64,000 nt of DNA from Paramecium sonneborni. Its lineage: Eukaryota; Ciliophora; Oligohymenophorea; Peniculida; Parameciidae. Each line of letters starts with the position of its first letter. The first letter of the stretch is position 1. Position numbers and translations under genes: made by a program. Below the pieces are notes generated by a model, which worked only from the letters and a program-made list of their open reading frames with translations, did no database searches and was not told the DNA's origin. Positions 51,894-64,000 of this stretch are shown piece after piece. The stretch spans positions 186,001-250,000 of the forward strand of contig CAJJDN010000039.1 in the NCBI GenBank assembly GCA_905182985.1. Direction: 5' to 3'.

Positions 51894-52390
51894 TCATGAA
51901 GCGTGCTTCTTGGTTTCAGCTCTAACATATTCTTCGAATTTATCCTTGCTACTTTTATACATTTCCATAGCTTAATTGTTGAGTGATTAATCAGTATTAA
52001 CTTATCCAAGGATATTTAATATTTTTTCCAACACTTGTTTAACAGTTTTTGTTGGTTGCCATTATTCCTAAAGCTGATTTTTGTAAATACCTTTGTTTCA
52101 ATCATATCCTCACAAAATTCACCTTTTTCATTAATATTAGGATGGAATATTTTAGTTTAGAATTAAAAGAATGGAGCCTTGAATGGATAATTCTCTGGAA
52201 ATGTAATAGAGAGTTTAAACTTTCCTCCTTAATAAGCTGTACCTTCAGGACCTGAGACAGTAGCAATCCATCTAAGATTTATATTGAATCTATACATTAA
52301 TCTGTTATTAGGATCAGCTGTTATTTGAACTCCTACTAGAGGATTACCTCCAGTTAAATCTGAGAATTCTTTATTAAGTCTGTTTTGCAT
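51894..52390 (-). CDS. ubiquitin-conjugating enzyme (E2)
   Basis: 157 residues, one 23-nt intron (52068-52090). The UBC fold is clear: RWIATVSGPEGTAYQGGKFK, FPENYPFKAPFFQF, HPNI and the active-site cysteine in EKGEFCEDMI, then WQPTKTVKQVLEKILNIL. HPN and Cys are both kept, so it should accept ubiquitin or a relative from an E1. The residues after the Cys (EDMI for the usual LDIL) are unusual. Which modifier and which E3 cannot be told. Confidence 0.9.
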
Positions 52391-52395
52391 TTAAA

Positions 52396-52413
52396 AAATA
52401 AATAAATAAATAA
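52396..52413. repeat. short (AAAT)n microsatellite
   Basis: Tandem AAAT units (about four and a half) lie just upstream of the E2 start, in the 310-bp spacer before the GBP stop. No gene is seen in the remainder of that spacer. Confidence 0.6.
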
Positions 52414-52700
52414 TGTTTAAATCTTTTGCCTTTATATATTATGCTTTTTTATGTTTAATAACAAATATATGAATAATTATATTGAATTAGAGTAAGATAA
52501 GTCTTAATTTATTCTTAAAGAAGATTTATTACTACAACTTTGAATTAGAATCTGCCTTCATATATACTTTAACTAGTTTATCTAGATTCTTAAATCTTTG
52601 CTTTATACAAATTTTATTACTTTCTAGTCAAACTTAGGATTAAAAATATATAATATCATAATATATGATTATATTTAACTTTAGATAATTTATTAATTAT

Positions 52701-55700
52701 TCATTTCTAATAATCGCTTTGTCCAATTATAGAATCATCATTTTATCCTTACTAATTACCATAAAAGTGATATTTATTGTTTTAAAATGATTGTTAGGTT
52801 GGGGGAATTATTTTGTCAAAATTAGTTATATCAGCTAAATTGGTTTTCTTAAGCACAGAAATATTAGCTGAAGAAATTGATGTATTATTTGAATGTGTTG
52901 GACTTAACTTTTATAGACCAATAGCTACAAATAATTAATTAAAAAAAATACTTGAAACATTATTAATTGGATTTCTATATTTATTACCTGTCATAATATT
53001 ATTACTTGTCATATTATGAGCAGCTACACTTCTTCTAGTTGCCCTTTATTCATTTTTTAATTTTTCATTATCTCTTAATAATAATTCTTCTTTCTTTCTT
53101 AATCTATCTAACTAATCTGTTAATTCATTTTTAAGATTGTTTAAATGATCTCTATCCAAATTCCATTTGGCTCTTTCTTTTTCAAATTCAAAAATTAATG
53201 TTGATCTTTTGCTTTCTACTTCTTTGTATTTTGTTTCCAATTCAGTTATTTTTGCCTTTAAATTTTCTCTTTCTTATTCTAACATTCTTTGATAATCTAA
53301 AATCTTTTAATCTCTGTCTTATTTAATATTTTCAATTTCTTATTGCAATCTTTTTTCATTATCAAGCATCTCCGCAAACTTTTTTTCTGATAATAATTAA
53401 TTTCCAATTTTTCCATGTTAATCAATTAATATTTTATCTTTATGAGTTTTTACTTCTTTTTATAATCTTCTAATTTTATCTTCATAATCTTAAACTATTC
53501 TTTAATGTGTTTAGTTTGCTTCTTCAATTTATGCTTGATATTTTCTTTCCACACTTAATAATAATTCATTTAAATTATTCTCTTATTCATCCTTTTCATT
53601 TGATCTAGCTCTTTATAAATGCATTAATGTCATTTCAAATTTTTTTAAAGCATCTACTAAATCCTATTTAGCCTATTCTTTTTATTATTCCAAAAATTAG
53701 AATTTTCCTTCCCATAAGGCTTTGTCTCTTTCGTAACTTGTATAAATTTCACTTTTATCCTATTCCAATTATAGATTTAGTTATTTATATTTTTCTAATT
53801 CTTAAAGCAATTATTTTTTCTCTTAAGCATTTTATTCTCTCAATAATGCTTATTATTATGTTATTGTTGCAGTTTCATCTTTTAATTTAGATTCTAATTC
53901 GCTTTTTCTTGTTTCAAGATGTCCCAATTTCTCAATCAAAATTGCTTTTTCTCTTTCCAAAGTAGATGCTTACTTATTGTATTAATACTCACCTTCTTTT
54001 AGTTATTTCTTAATTTTTTCATATTTTGTTTCTATAGCAGTTTTCTCCTCTTATGCTCTTTCTAATTTTTATTCTAATTCGACTAAATATTCATTCTTTT
54101 ATTGTTTAAGCTTTTCATCAAATCTAGATTATTGTGTATCAATTTATCTTTAGAGATCTTCAATTTTCTTTTGTAAAAATTCATTTTACTATTAAATTAA
54201 TGCTGTTTCTCTACCATATTCAATTTTCTTTTCTAAAAATTCATCATTCATTTTCTACAATCTTAATTTAGTTTCTTCTAATCTTTCAAATTATTCTCTC
54301 TTTTCTTCTTACCATTCTTTTCTTGATTATTCAAATTATTATTCTTTCCTTGTTTTTTCATTTTCTAATAAATCTTTTTTCTATTATAATGCCATGTGTT
54401 CTTTCTAAAGATTATTTAATTAACTAGATAAAACATCAATCTTTTATATCAAACTCTTTCTTTCAGTAGTAAATGAATTCATTTATTATTCTAACGTAGC
54501 ATTGTTATTATTTTAAAGAGATATTAATTATTCTTTAGTTTCCTTAATATGTTTTTCAAAAATTTCTATAGTTTATTGTTTTAAAGCAATTTCATGATCA
54601 TATTATTAAATTGTATTTGTATATTATTAAACTTGATCTCTTAAATCATCTTTTAAATTTTCAATTTCTTCTTCATAATTTTACTCAGTCTCTCTAAGTT
54701 TATGATAAAATTCTTCTTAAGCTGCTTAAAACTTTTTGTCACTCTTTTCTTTTTCTTCACAAATTCTTCTTTCAAGTCTCTCTCTTTCAATTTCATAGAA
54801 ATTTTTTAATTAAGTTAAAGATTCTTCTGCTTTAGCCTATGCTAAATTAACTTCTCTTGCAATTTTAGCATCAGCTTCATCAATTGCCTATTCAAGTTAT
54901 TTTATTTTCTTTTAATATCTTAGTTCCTATTCTTTCAAAATTTATAATTTTTATCCATCTAACATTTTATTTTAATCTAATAGTTTGTTTCTTTATTCTT
55001 CTGTAGTTTATAATTGTTCTTTTAGATTTTCTAATTCTTTTATTAAATCTCCAGTTTCAAATTTAACCTTCAATTCTAACTCATTATTCTTTTCATTTAA
55101 TTAATCAATTTATTACTATAATCTTTTCTTTGTACTTTCATATTCATTTTCTATATTCTTTAATTCTCTCTTGTGTTATTCTCTTAAATCATTCATTTTT
55201 GCTGCATCAATCTTATAAGTAGATTCATTACTTGAATTTTCAAATGCTTTCATTATAGCTTCATGAGATTTCTTATTTTCTTCTATTTATTTTTTATATT
55301 CATCTAATTAAACTTCCATAAATTCCATTTTTTATTACATCAAAGCCTTATCTTTTTCACTCTAACTCCTAGTTTGTTTTAATTAATCATCTTTAGATTT
55401 AATTAAATCTTCTAAATTTTAAACTTTCTCTATCATTTCATTTACTTAATTATTGGCATCATTCTTTAACATTAATTATACTTATTCTTCATTTCTTCTA
55501 TACTCTCTTAATTCTCTTGTCAAAACCTATATTTACTCATTCAATTCTAAATTTTATTTTGTTAAACTTCTTTCCTTATGTTCAAATTTCTTAAAATCAT
55601 TTTCAAAATTTGTTTCTTTCTCAATTAATTCATTTTCCATTTCATTCAATTTCTCTTACATATCATTTAATTTTTATTATAATTGACGAACTGATTAATC

Positions 55701-57690
55701 AGCCTTACTTTACTAATCTTTTGATTATAAAGAATATTCTCTTCTTAAATTTTTAATTTCATTTTAATATTCTATTTCTTTAACATTCATTTCATTAACT
55801 AATTTTTCAAAAAAAGTTATTTTTTATTCTAATAAAGCTCTCTCTTTTTCAAATTCAGAATTACCAAATAATGTTGTTCTTTCTAAATCTTTATTAAATT
55901 CTTCTGCTTTTAATACTTAACCTTTTAATTCTTAAATTTATCTCATTAATTCATTTTTTTCATTCTCAAACTCAAGTTTTAAATCTCTTTCAACTTAATC
56001 TTTTTAAATCTTAAGTTCTTCTAAATTATCTCTAGCAACTTATTCTTTTAATTCAATATCAGTCTTTTCACTCTCAATTTAAGCTAATTTCATTAACAGA
56101 TTATTCTTATCTTTTAAACCATCTTATCTAGCTTCTTTTAATTCAGATTCAAGTTTCTTTTAAGTTTCTTAAGCCACATTTTTCATCATTTCAGTTTCTT
56201 ATGAATATTATCTAATAAACAAATTAGATCCTTCAATTAAAGCTCTTTAAAGAAACTCTAAAATAATTTAATTTCTAGTTCCAACTCTCGGACCATTTTC
56301 AATAAAGAAATTATAAAACATTTTGATGTCCTTCTCATATTCACCAAATGATCGATATTCTCCTAATTTTAGTTTTCTATCAATTGGTTAAAATTCTTAT
56401 TAAATAAATTATGAACACATTCTTGATCCCTCTCGATCATTTTCTTATTTAACTGCAGCAAATCTATTTTTAATACGTTTCGATAATTCATTTTTAAATT
56501 CATCATATTCTCCTACACATTTTTTTTTAAACAAAGCAAATGCTTACTCTTTTAAACTTCTATTAAAAGCTTTTAAATCTTCATTTGAAATAGGAAATCT
56601 ATTATGAAGATTTTCTTTTAAAATTTATTCATATGTTTCAAATGCTTCAGCAACTGCTTTTTGACATTCATTTTTACAAATATAAGTCCATGCTGATTCA
56701 ATAGCAGGAACAGCTCCATTATTAATAGCTGTTACATAAGATTTAATAAGATCACAATACATTTAACCTGAAAGAGTTTTACCATTCATAGTCTTAGGTC
56801 TAATTCTATTCAATATCTTTTTTCTTAAATTGATAACTTACTCAAAGAATTCAGGTCTCAACTTATCAAAATCTAAGTTTTCTAAATTTTAAAGACTACT
56901 TTCTTTAGTTAAAGGTCTTACTAAAGTAATACAATCTCTATCCTTGAAAAAAGTACTAAGTAATTTTCTAATTTTATTTTTTTAATCAATTCCATCTGAA
57001 GTACCTTTTTAAATGGTTAATGCATTTTCTAAATAATCTTTGGATGTTATTTATTCATTATTTCTATCAACTAATTAGAGTGTAAAATCTCTAACAACCC
57101 AATAGAATTATGGAAAATATTATGACAAATCTTCTAGATCGGCAGTTGATTAACCACTAAAATAATTATAATAATTTCTATACCTTTTAAGTTGAATATT
57201 CTTAGTAAGATTAACAACTAAACTTAAATTTTGTAGAGCATTTTCATCAATGCTGCCAACAGAATTATAAATAAAGCAGGATGTTAGAAGGATAGTTAAT
57301 GAAAATATTCTGATATCATGTGTAGAATCTTCATCAGGAGCACCAAGTCCTTCACTATCAACAACTAATATTGAACAGCTTTCTCCATCACTTGTTTATC
57401 CAAGAAGTGGTTTACCCCACATCCATAGACCTTTTGTACATGGTAATACAGTTGGACCTACTCCAAATCCATCTGATCTATTAAGTAACATTCTATTCAG
57501 CAGATATGATTTTCCTGTTCTATACATTCCAGCTACACCTACTATTCCAATCGGAGCTGGAATATTTTTTATAATCTCGATTGCTTCAGGATTAACTTGG
57601 TAAGCTTTTCGTAGTATACTAAATTTTACTTTATGTTTCCTATTAGTAAAAAATTAAAGGCATTGCCTCTTCTCTTAAGCTTTTCTTCAT
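52701..57690 (-). CDS. guanylate-binding-protein-like GTPase with giant coiled coil
   Basis: About 1,653 residues. GBP-type GTPase first: G1 GVAGMYRTGKSYLLN, G3 VVDSEGLG, and the GBP signature VVRDFTLQL in place of TKxD. A helical middle domain follows (MNGKTLSGQMYCDLIKSYVT; AVPAIESAWTYICKNECQKA). From about residue 480 to 1550 there is an almost unbroken coiled coil rich in Glu/Lys/Gln, then a Ser/Asn/Gln tail. Animal GBPs are near 600 residues. GBPs belong to the dynamin superfamily and remodel or coat membranes. One intron (52925-52951, 27 nt). Near the 5' end the frame breaks once: MKKSLREEAMPLIF is in one frame, while TNRKHKVKFSILRKAYQVNPEA, which leads into the GTPase, is in another. 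The break falls at a run of six T (57648-57653 on the minus strand), where five would keep frame. Confidence 0.88.
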
Positions 57691-58119
57691 CTTTTATTAA
57701 ATTTGAATTTGAAATTAATGAAATTATATATTCAATAGTTAACTGCTATATAAATATTCATATCTGAGATTTTAATCGTTTTCAATAATTTTCCAATCCT
57801 TTCATAACTAATTGATTTATAATTACAAAAAAATCCTTACTATTTTTACATTCATCTCTTTCCAAATAATTACAAAAAGTATATATCAGATTCAGATTGA
57901 TAGTTTTAATCAATATATTTAATATCTACATCACAAGAATATTCAAAAATAAATCATAATACATACAAGGATTTTATTAGTAGTTAGAGATATCAAACTA
58001 TTATATTCTGAGAATACTTATTTAAAACAATTTTATTGAATCATCATTGAAAAAATGTTTTCGTATTATGATTCAATATAAATATTAGAATTCGTCATTC
58101 AGAAATTAATAAATAAATA
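57691..58119. other. intergenic between divergent genes, no gene seen
   Basis: 429 bp of AT-rich DNA between the GBP and CCCH start codons. Presumably both promoters lie here; no motif can be named. Confidence 0.5.
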
Positions 58120-59557
58120 ATGCATAATCCATAAGACTAATTACGAAAAGCTTTAAAGAGATACAATAATGGGGATAAGTAAAACAATAACCGAAATTGT
58201 CGTTCTCAATAACTGTAAATGCCACAAGTCCCAAAAGGAATGCTCAGTATGAACAGTACTCAAAAATCAGAAAGAAATGCAAAATTAAGCGATACAGGTA
58301 TATGAATTTAAATATAGTAGATACAACTGATGTGACTCATTACAATTTGAATTTTTCTTAACCAATTCAATCTGGTTATCAAGTAGAACATTTAGATCTC
58401 AACTTTTTTAAAATTTAACCCTGTAAAATACCTGGAAATCATAGTCACAAACATTGTCCATTTTATCATAATAGTAAAGATCGAAAAAGGTATAATTTAG
58501 AATTAAAATAGAATAAATGTTTAATACTCAGCTGAATTATGTGCTTATATTGAAAATAATTAACAATGTCCATATACGGATAATTGTAATAAAGCCCATA
58601 ATAGGGTAGAGTAACTATATAGGGCTGATAATTACAAGACAAAATTTTGTTCTTTCTATCCTTATAATATTTCTTAATGTGATTATGGAAAATTTTGCTC
58701 TTTCGCACATTCTGAAACTGACATTGTTATAGAATTAATCCATAACTTAGAATATGATGATGATTTCTTTATGTTCTATTACAAAACAGTTTGGTGTCCT
58801 TTCAATCTTACTTAGCACGATAAAGCCCTCTGTGTTTATGCTCATAATTGGTAAGATTTTAGAAGGAAACCTTAAATTTATCAATATAATCCAATTCCAT
58901 GTTAAAGTTGGAACACAGGAGAATACATTTTAGAATACTATAATGGATGTTAAGATGGGTTTAATTGTAGTAAATGTCATGGATGGAAAGAATTAGAATA
59001 TCATCCTATGTTATTTAGAACAAAATAATGTATTAATTAAAATTGTTCAAAAATAGATTGTTCATTTTATCATAATAATTAAGAAAAAAGGTAATATAAT
59101 ATAATAAATATAATAGATAGATTGATTAATTATCATAATTTAGAGTATTTAAGATAGTTCCGCGAAATCGGATAGTTTAAAATACATTTAAAGTTAGAGA
59201 TTAAAGTTTATTAACATCTCAACGGAATGGTAGTAGTACTGCAAGTTATTAAAAATTATGCAATAGTAGTGATTAACATTGGTTAGGACATAACTTATAG
59301 AATAGCTTTTAATATGATCAAGACTTAGATGAAGGCAAATAAAATATTAAAGGATAACATTATTAGACTACTTTAATTTCAATTTAAGAAAGAACAGGTA
59401 ATATATTAATTTATATAATTAAATAGATTCAGATGAGTTAAAAGATCTAAAAGATTTAATGAGAAAGAAATCAAATTCAGTGGTAGATGAAAAATAAAAT
59501 AATGATGACAATGAACATGTTAGAACAGTTTTGAAAATGATCGACATGGATCAATGA
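58120..59557 (+). CDS. CCCH zinc-finger protein, Unkempt-like
   Basis: 446 residues in five exons (introns 58298-58317, 58490-58511, 59091-59116 and 59398-59426). Successive C-x(n)-C-x(n)-C-x3-H units are visible: CKIPGNHSHKHCPFYH, CPYTDNCNKAH, CSFYPYNISQCDYGKFCSFAH, CPFNLTQHDKALCVYAH, CQDGFNCSKCHG and CINQNCSKIDCSFYH. The repeated fingers and the YKTKFC and YHPMLFRTKQC lines resemble the Unkempt/plant C3H group, which bind mRNA and affect its translation. The C-terminal 130 residues are Ser/Gln/Asp-rich and disordered. Introns 1 and 2 have 20 and 22 nt. Confidence 0.8.
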
Positions 59558-59621
59558 ATAAATAATTTTATTTAATTCAAGAACTCCCTCTTTTAAATAC
59601 ATAATTAAATATTTGAATTGA

Positions 59622-61708
59622 ATGTAAGGTAATCAAGGTTCTTAAAAAAAAGATATTGAAATTGGTACTTGTCCTTTTTCTGATGCAATGAAACCTCCAA
59701 AAGGACATGAAAAATATACAGACAAATCTAAATGTCCATACTAATAGATGTAATAGCAACCTGAAATCAAAATAACTGATGGAAGTGCTGAAAAAAAAAA
59801 AGAAAAAAAAGAAAAGCAACCTAAAGGTGGATGTCCTTTTATGTCAAGTGAAAAAAAAAGAAATCCGCCTCTTGCTCATCTTGAAGAATAATATGATACT
59901 TATTACATCAGTCCTCTTAATTATCTTCTAGATACAAGAGGATTATGGATGCTTGCTTTTGATTCTAAAGAAATTAAAAAAGGTAATAGTTCATAACAAT
60001 TATCCATATAGGTCCAATTAAAGACAGAAGAAAAATATTTGATTCTTATCCTATTTATTTGAAAAGTACTTTATTTCATGATGATGAAAATACTAAAAAG
60101 TTAAGATAATGTGAAGTTGCTTAAAGATTTTTTGTTTATGATAAGTTTAGAGAAAAGGGTAATTTATATTTATTAAAAAAGGCAATAAATTATTATAAAA
60201 ATAAGAATATGAAGAGGCAATTCGTTATTATGAAAGAGCCCTTGGATGTTTCAGATATTTAGAAGTAGTTGAACCACCTGATTAAGATAGTGAGGAAGAG
60301 GAAACAACATAAGATATAACCAATTTAACCGAAAAAGAAAAGAAGGAACTTGAAGATATGAAAAAATCAGCTAAATAATATAGAAAAGAATAAAAAGATT
60401 TTAAAAAACAATATAAATCATTAATGACCATATATACAGATGAAAATGTTAAATATAGAGGTGTTGAACATATTCAAGTATTAAATCTAATAAAAATCAA
60501 TTAAGGATGAAGCAGATAAAGAAATGTGCAATTCTATTATGTATGGTCTCTATTTGAACATGTCTGTATGTTACATGAAAATGTCCCACTTTGATTTAGC
60601 TAGAAAGATCTTAGATGATGCTGGTCTAATTTAAAAAGAGAATTCTTAATATTTATTTAGATATTCATAAGCCATACTTTATGATAAATGGTCAACATAT
60701 AAAGATTTAATTAAAGCAAAAGATCTTATTGAAAAAGCTATAAATTTATCTAATGTTGAAAATATCTTTAAATAAGGTCCAGGAATTCTTAAATTGATGG
60801 GTTTAGAAAATGCTAAAGAAATTTATGTTGAACATGCTCACAATGTTATGGAAGCAATTAAAAAAAAAAAATAATGGGTAATCGATTTAATTGACCCTGT
60901 TTTTTAAAGAGCTAAAGAAATTGATGAAATTGAATAAGAAATGATAGAAGATGGCAAAGTTCCTTATGAAGAAGGTGTTACTGATATTTTTGATCCAGAA
61001 GATATCATTTAACAATAAAATGAAACACTTAAATAATTCTTATATCGACTTTGCATGTCTTAATTAACCTAAGAACATTAAGAATATGAAATTGTTAAAG
61101 AAATGGTTAATAAATATTACAGAATCATTGAATTCTATGCAGTATAACTTTATATTAATTCCTTAGGAATAAAAAAAATATGATTAAGTTAAAATAGCTA
61201 AGTAAGAACTCTAAAGATTATTGGAAACTGTCTAAACTATGTCATTCTTTATGAATTTAGATTTTATTGATTATGATAATGATGAATTACTCAAAGAATT
61301 AACTTAAAAATATTAAATTAATTTTGCTGATAAAAAATACATCAGAAGATTCATTCGATTATGTAGAGAATAAGTTACTGAACTCTTTGGATAAGGTAAA
61401 TTCAACTTTGAAGTATTATTTAATATTATTTATAAGGTTTTTGAATATGCTATGAATGATTATTTCAAGAAAAAAAGAGAACAAGAAGAAAAATAAAGAG
61501 AAGAATATCTTAAATAAAATCCTTAGCCTGTTAAACCATAATAGCAATCCTCTTTCTTAAAGAAAACTTTGTTCTCAGCTGAATTCTGGATGCAAGTATA
61601 AATTCATTTTATTCTTAGATGTTTATCTTATTATTACTTATGGCAGGAATGTACTGCTTTAATAGTAACACAGGTTTTATTGGCAAACTATTTTCCCTTA
61701 AAAAATGA
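59622..61708 (+). CDS. TPR protein with CPF motifs and C-terminal anchor
   Basis: 652 residues, six exons (introns 59983-60011, 60159-60181, 60478-60505, 61142-61166 and 61596-61618). The N-terminus repeats short Cys-Pro motifs (GTCPFSDAM, SKCPYQQ, GGCPFMSS) around a poly-Lys/Glu stretch. A conserved-looking block (LLDTRGLWMLAFDSKEIKKG) leads to TPR helices (REKGNKLLQKQEYEEAIRYY; MYGLYLNMSVCYMKMSHFDL). A charged helix follows, and the end is one hydrophobic span (MFILLLLMAGMYCF) with a short basic tail, so a tail anchor is likely. TPR layout recalls FKBP- or AIP-like co-chaperones, without an isomerase domain. Function unknown. Confidence 0.7.
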
Positions 61709-61771
61709 TAGCATACTTAAATTGAAAAAAAGATCATTATATTATTAATTTAATAATAATTTTATACAAAT

Positions 61772-62541
61772 TCATAATTTTGAAAAATCTAAAAGCATTT
61801 TATTTGTATTTATTCTAACAATAGAATCTGTTGAATTGGAATTTTATAAATCTAAATAAGCTTTTTCAGCATCTATTCTAAGCGCTTTAGCTAAATCTTT
61901 GCATTCAATTTTATCAATAAATGGCATATATTTAAGAAAAGTTTCTCCAAATCTTTCATCATTAACTCTATTTAAGATAGCACCTGCTCTGTGAATTGTC
62001 AGATATGGAAATTATTATTTTGTTAAAGCCTCTTCAACAAGTCCTTTAATTCTAGTATATAAAAACATAGATCCTTTATCTGCTCCAATTGAGGTTAATA
62101 AAGAATAATGAGGAATTGCTATATACCTTAAAAATAAAAATAAATACAATTTGCTTTTGCTATATTACCTCCATAGATTGGATAAGTGAGATCGACTTTT
62201 GTAAATTAAGCATCTCCTTCTTTTACTCTTGATCCAAGAACACAAAAAAAAGTATTAAAATTAGCAAACTTTTTCCATTCATCAGTCTATTCAAGTGTAT
62301 CTAAATTTTAAACTTGTATTATCCTTAATTTATTCTTATCTTTAGTTTAATTAATAGATTATTACTAGGAAGTGTATCCCATTATTCTAATTTCCTACGA
62401 ACTATTAATACTATTTCAGTCCATTTTGGAGAATTTGATAATTCAGTAACTAATTCCTAAAAAATTATATTATAATCTTTTTACCCTTCCTACAGCTCCT
62501 GAAGCACCTAAGATTACTCCTCTTAAATTAAATTGATCCAT
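61772..62541 (-). CDS. TIP30/HTATIP2-like NAD(P)-binding oxidoreductase
   Basis: 228 residues; introns 62457-62484 (28 nt), 62340-62365 (26 nt) and 62119-62147 (29 nt). Atypical short-chain dehydrogenase fold: nucleotide-binding LGASGAVGRELV, then WTEIVLIVRRKL, FFCVLGSRV (family CLGTTR) and SLLTSIGADKGSMFLYTRIKG, where the usual active Tyr-x3-Lys is YTRIK. FPYLTIHRAGAILNR follows. TIP30 relatives bind NADPH and, in animals, affect nuclear import and endosomal trafficking; the catalytic substrate is unclear. Convergent with the TPR gene, 63 bp apart. Confidence 0.85.
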
Positions 62542-62621
62542 TATTTTTATAATTAAATTAATACAACGTTCTCATTTCTGAGAAATATTTTATAAAAGGA
62601 ATTAAAATATAAACAATATAA

Positions 62622-64000
62622 TCATTTCTAGAAGATAGATTACACTAACTCTACTTTTTCTTATGCTTTATTCTTATTTTTATTACTTTAGTTATTTTAT
62701 GAATAAAAATGAACATATTCAGACTTAACAGCATGAGTAGATAAACTTTTACTGTATGTTTTAATTTCTTAAAATATAATTGAACTTCCATATTAGACTA
62801 AAGGAGCAGGATCTTCATTTTCTGATTCTGTTTAAGATTAATTACTTTCAGCTTTCTAAAATTTATACACAGAAGATTTTAAATTCTAAAAGTAACTTTA
62901 TTTCATTTATTTAAAAAATCTACGAAAATATTCTTCAGTCTAATTATTAAGTAAACCATATAAAGCAAACAAATCTACTAATTTCATTATTCCAACTTAA
63001 TTTTTTAGATCTTTTATAAATTTTTTATATTTATAAGTCTTTTTCATGTTTTTTGATATGCATTCATATAAATAACTTAATTATTGATTTTAAGTAATTT
63101 ATGATATTTCTCCATAGTAAACAATTCTTGCCTAAAGCTGAGCTCCATTATAAACATTTTAAATTTCAACACTACAGTATAATCTCGATTAGGCACTTAA
63201 AGTATAAATGTATTTAATACCTTTATTTAATTCCTTAACGTAATTAAGATACCATTTCATGATAATCAATTTTAGGAGACAAAATAATTATCATATCATG
63301 AGCTAATGTTAAATATTCTTAAATAACAAAAGCTATAGGGGTATCTTAAATGTGAAGTAAATCTAAAAATTATTAACAGACTTACTTAGAATAACAGTAT
63401 CTAATTTTTCTGTTATATCTGATTTAAATATGTAATTTACTTTATCTTAAGATTTTAGAATATTTAATGCATTAGTAATAATATTTAGAAATATTTTCGA
63501 TTCTTAAATATAATAGACCTCTTAACTTGAAAGTGCATGTTTGATTAAAAAACTTCCTGTTGGATCATGAGCAATTAACAATTTATCATTCTTGACTCTC
63601 TAATAAGTTTGCTCTGTTATAAAATGTGGAACTAAATGTTTTACAAATTAAACTTCTTAAATAGGATTAATCTTTAAGTTAATTATAGTTAGATTACATC
63701 ATAGAGCCTCTTTGTTTCATACAATACTTTCATTATAAATGGAGAAAAGGAATCTTTGCATGATGACGTATTAGCTTAATTAATGCTAATAATTCTAGCT
63801 AATAATCCATCTCCAAGATGCATAAGTCTCATTTGATCATCATTTGTCTTTGTTTCCTAAATTACAATTATACTTACTTCAAATTTAATTGCTGAAAGTT
63901 CAGTGTCATTTGATAATTAGATTTAAGACTTTTAATTGTTTACTTAATAATAACCATTTATAAAATCTGTATATTCCTTGAATTCTCTTTATTAATCACT
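62622..64000 (-). CDS. unrecognised protein, 5' end outside the window
   Basis: The last 427 codons, open to the right edge. Introns at 63857-63877 (21 nt, 3n), 63672-63697, 63363-63385 and 63196-63220. Well-formed segments include QMRLMHLGDGLLARIISINQ, KNDKLLIAHDPTGSFLIKHA, DTPIAFVIQEYLTLAHDMII, YNGAQLQARIVYYGEIS and VGIMKLVDLFALYGLLNN. The tail is Gln/Ser/Lys-rich with an acidic patch (SENEDPAPL). Mixed alpha/beta with no membrane span; I do not recognise the family. Exon lengths sum to a multiple of three up to the edge. Confidence 0.65.

Noticed and set aside
52049..52255. A plus-strand frame of 68 codons
   Set aside because: It is the antisense of the E2 enzyme gene, including its intron.

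Overview
This window is macronuclear DNA of a ciliate, most likely a Paramecium species. Three observations support this. TAA and TAG occur inside every conserved reading frame at glutamine positions, and only TGA ends genes. The DNA is extremely AT-rich. Genes are interrupted by tiny GT..AG introns, mostly 19-31 nt. Standard-code ORF calling breaks almost every gene here, so all calls below were made by reading with TAA/TAG = Gln and placing introns by frame. Summed exon lengths came out divisible by three in nearly all multi-exon models. The species cannot be told from the sequence alone.

Layout: 1-1700 holds a 489-bp direct duplication around a single N, probably a scaffolding artefact. 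1109-8326: a small coiled-coil gene, a P4-ATPase lipid flippase, two unrecognised helical proteins and a mitochondrial carrier. 8576-16786: a HEAT/ARM-like protein divergent (35 bp apart) from a DENN-domain protein, a protein kinase with an EF-hand-like gene just upstream, and a decayed katanin-like (LisH + AAA) pseudogene. 16792-21976: a hormone-sensitive-lipase-type esterase and two ribosome-assembly factors, NOM1/Sgd1 and MRT4. 22000-25000 is poorly resolved. 24973-30634: a p24 cargo receptor, an EF-hand/coiled-coil gene overlapping it by four bases, a MORN-repeat protein, a mitochondrial ICT1-type peptidyl-tRNA hydrolase and a helical-repeat protein. 32770-40179: three kinase-type genes (SNF1/AMPK alpha, a pseudokinase-MORN fusion, PKA catalytic subunit) with EF-hand and eL39 genes between them. 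40496-46820: tRNA-Arg(TCT), a RING protein, a uroporphyrinogen-III synthase-like gene, small unknowns and uS17. 46821-49926 is gene-poor with relics. 49927-64000: an EI24-like membrane protein, an E2 ubiquitin-conjugating enzyme, a 5-kb guanylate-binding-protein (GBP/dynamin-superfamily) gene with a very long coiled coil, an Unkempt-like CCCH zinc-finger protein, a TPR protein with a tail anchor, a TIP30/HTATIP2-like oxidoreductase and a gene running off the right edge.

These are mostly unrelated housekeeping and signalling genes packed with very short spacers, as is normal for Paramecium. I found no new mobile, defence or biosynthetic system. The most useful leads are the katanin pseudogene and the 5-bp gap to its divergent neighbour, the one-base frame break near the start of the GBP gene, the pseudokinase-MORN fusion, the ATGA overlap of two genes, and the left-end duplication.
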